Source: Pseudomonadota bacterium (lineage in GTDB: Bacteria; Pseudomonadota; Alphaproteobacteria; Rhizobiales; Tepidamorphaceae). From it: a DNA stretch of 7,177 nucleotides. Within the stretch, counting starts at the first letter, position 1. Each line of letters starts with the position of its first letter. Under the pieces are notes generated by a model, which saw only the letters and a program-made list of their open reading frames with translations, searched no databases and was not told the origin of the DNA. The DNA lies in assembly GCA_023435545.1 (NCBI GenBank), contig JAEYRQ010000431.1, positions 1-7,177 of the forward strand, in the 5' to 3' direction. A program made the translations under genes and the position numbers. This document shows positions 6,477-7,177 of the stretch, in pieces.

Positions 6477-7177
6477 ATGACGGAATACGAGGATATCTCA
6501 CTGGCAATCGAGGGCGGCGTGGCGCGACTGACGGTCGAGCGTGCCGACAAGCTCAATGCCATGCGCAACCAGACGGCGGACGAACTCTGCGACGCCTTCG
6601 CGCGGGTCGAGGCGGACGATGCCGTCCGGGCGGTGATCGTCACCGGTGCGGGCCGGGCCTTCGGCGCTGGCTATGACCTTGCGACGATTGCCCCGGACGA
6701 GACGCCGGCGCTCGATCATGTGCTGGAGGCACATTTCAATCCCCTGATACGGCGGATGCGGTCCTCCCGCCTGCCGATCGTTTCGGCCGTCAACGGCCCC
6801 TGCGCCGGCGCCTCGGTCGGCGTCGCGCTGGCGGCCGATATCGTGCTGGCCGGGCGGTCGGCCTTCTTCTACGAGCCGTTCGTCGGCATCGCGCTGGTGC
6901 CGGATGCCGGCAACACGCTGTTCCTGCCGGCGATCGCCGGGCGGATCCGCGCGTCCGCGGCGATGCTACTTGGCGAGCGGATCACCGCCGAGGAGGCGCT
7001 GTCCTGGGGCCTGGTGTGGCGGGTCGTCGAGGACGCCCAACTCGAGGCGCAGGCTGAAGGCATAGCCCGCAAGCTCGCCGGCCTCGCGCCGTCCGCCGTC
7101 GCGGCGACCAAGCGCATGATCGCGCGGGCATCGGAGCCTCAGCTCGACGCCCAGCTCGACCTCGAACGCGACGTCCA
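6477..7177 (+). CDS. Crotonase-superfamily acyl-CoA isomerase/hydratase, PaaG-like, 3' end cut off
   Basis: The first 233 residues of a protein expected to be about 260 long are visible. The ATG at 6477 has GGAG at 6465-6468 and gives the standard crotonase opening (ISLAIEGGVARLTVERADKLNAM). CoA-binding and oxyanion-hole segments are GAGRAFGAGYDLA (57-69) and AVNGPCAGASVGVALAADI (104-122). By my alignment to rat enoyl-CoA hydratase, the two catalytic glutamates are replaced by G115 and F135. An aspartate is kept at D143 (VPDAGNT), at the position of the active-site aspartate in PaaG and dienoyl-CoA isomerases. The segments NPLIRRM, FLPAIAGRIRA and LDAQLDLERD also resemble PaaG of phenylacetate degradation. 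A double-bond isomerase is therefore more likely than a hydratase, although database pipelines would probably name it enoyl-CoA hydratase. It starts 72 nt after the carboxyltransferase stop and probably belongs to the same transcript. Confidence 0.9.
   Translation, partial: MTEYEDISLAIEGGVARLTVERADKLNAMRNQTADELCDAFARVEADDAVRAVIVTGAGRAFGAGYDLATIAPDETPALDHVLEAHFNPLIRRMRSSRLPIVSAVNGPCAGASVGVALAADIVLAGRSAFFYEPFVGIALVPDAGNTLFLPAIAGRIRASAAMLLGERITAEEALSWGLVWRVVEDAQLEAQAEGIARKLAGLAPSAVAATKRMIARASEPQLDAQLDLERDV

Noticed and set aside
6413..6676. 87-residue plus-strand open frame starting in the gap before the crotonase
   Set aside because: It is mostly an alternative frame of the crotonase gene, with arginine-rich composition and no ribosome binding site or recognisable domain.

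Overview
This is a GC-rich, densely packed, all-plus-strand stretch of bacterial chromosome. Seven protein-coding genes follow one another with gaps of 0 to 73 nt, and both ends of the window cut through a gene. The high GC content, strong G/C preference at third codon positions and the gene families point to a proteobacterium. An alphaproteobacterium is my best guess, but nothing here fixes the taxon.

Layout. Positions 2-409 hold the C-terminal part of a LivH-type permease, followed by a complete LivM-type permease (409-1455, stop and start overlapping) and a complete exported LivK-type substrate-binding protein (1513-2712). Together these are most of a branched-chain-amino-acid/amide-type (HAAT) ABC importer; the two ATPases (LivG, LivF) are not in the window. 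A perfect 11-bp GC stem with a GTGA loop (2725-2750) lies just after the binding-protein gene. Next come the three parts of a biotin-dependent acyl-CoA carboxylase: biotin carboxylase (2783-4273), a small biotin-carrier protein (4276-4791) and the carboxyltransferase (4797-6404). Last is a crotonase-superfamily gene (6477-7177, 3' end cut off).

How they may work together. The carboxyltransferase clearly belongs to the methylcrotonyl-CoA/geranyl-CoA carboxylase lineage, which carboxylates the gamma carbon of an alpha,beta-unsaturated acyl-CoA. In most such enzymes the biotin carboxylase, linker domain and biotin domain are one alpha chain; here that chain is split cleanly into two genes. The transporter probably brings in an organic acid or amino-acid-like compound that is activated to a CoA thioester elsewhere, with the carboxylase and crotonase acting on the thioester. 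The crotonase looks more like a PaaG/dienoyl-CoA isomerase than a hydratase. The carboxyltransferase has glycine where methylcrotonyl-CoA carboxylases usually have a bulky phenylalanine, hinting at a substrate larger than methylcrotonyl-CoA. The substrate itself cannot be read from the sequence. I saw no RNA genes, mobile elements, CRISPR arrays or intergenic stretch longer than 73 nt.
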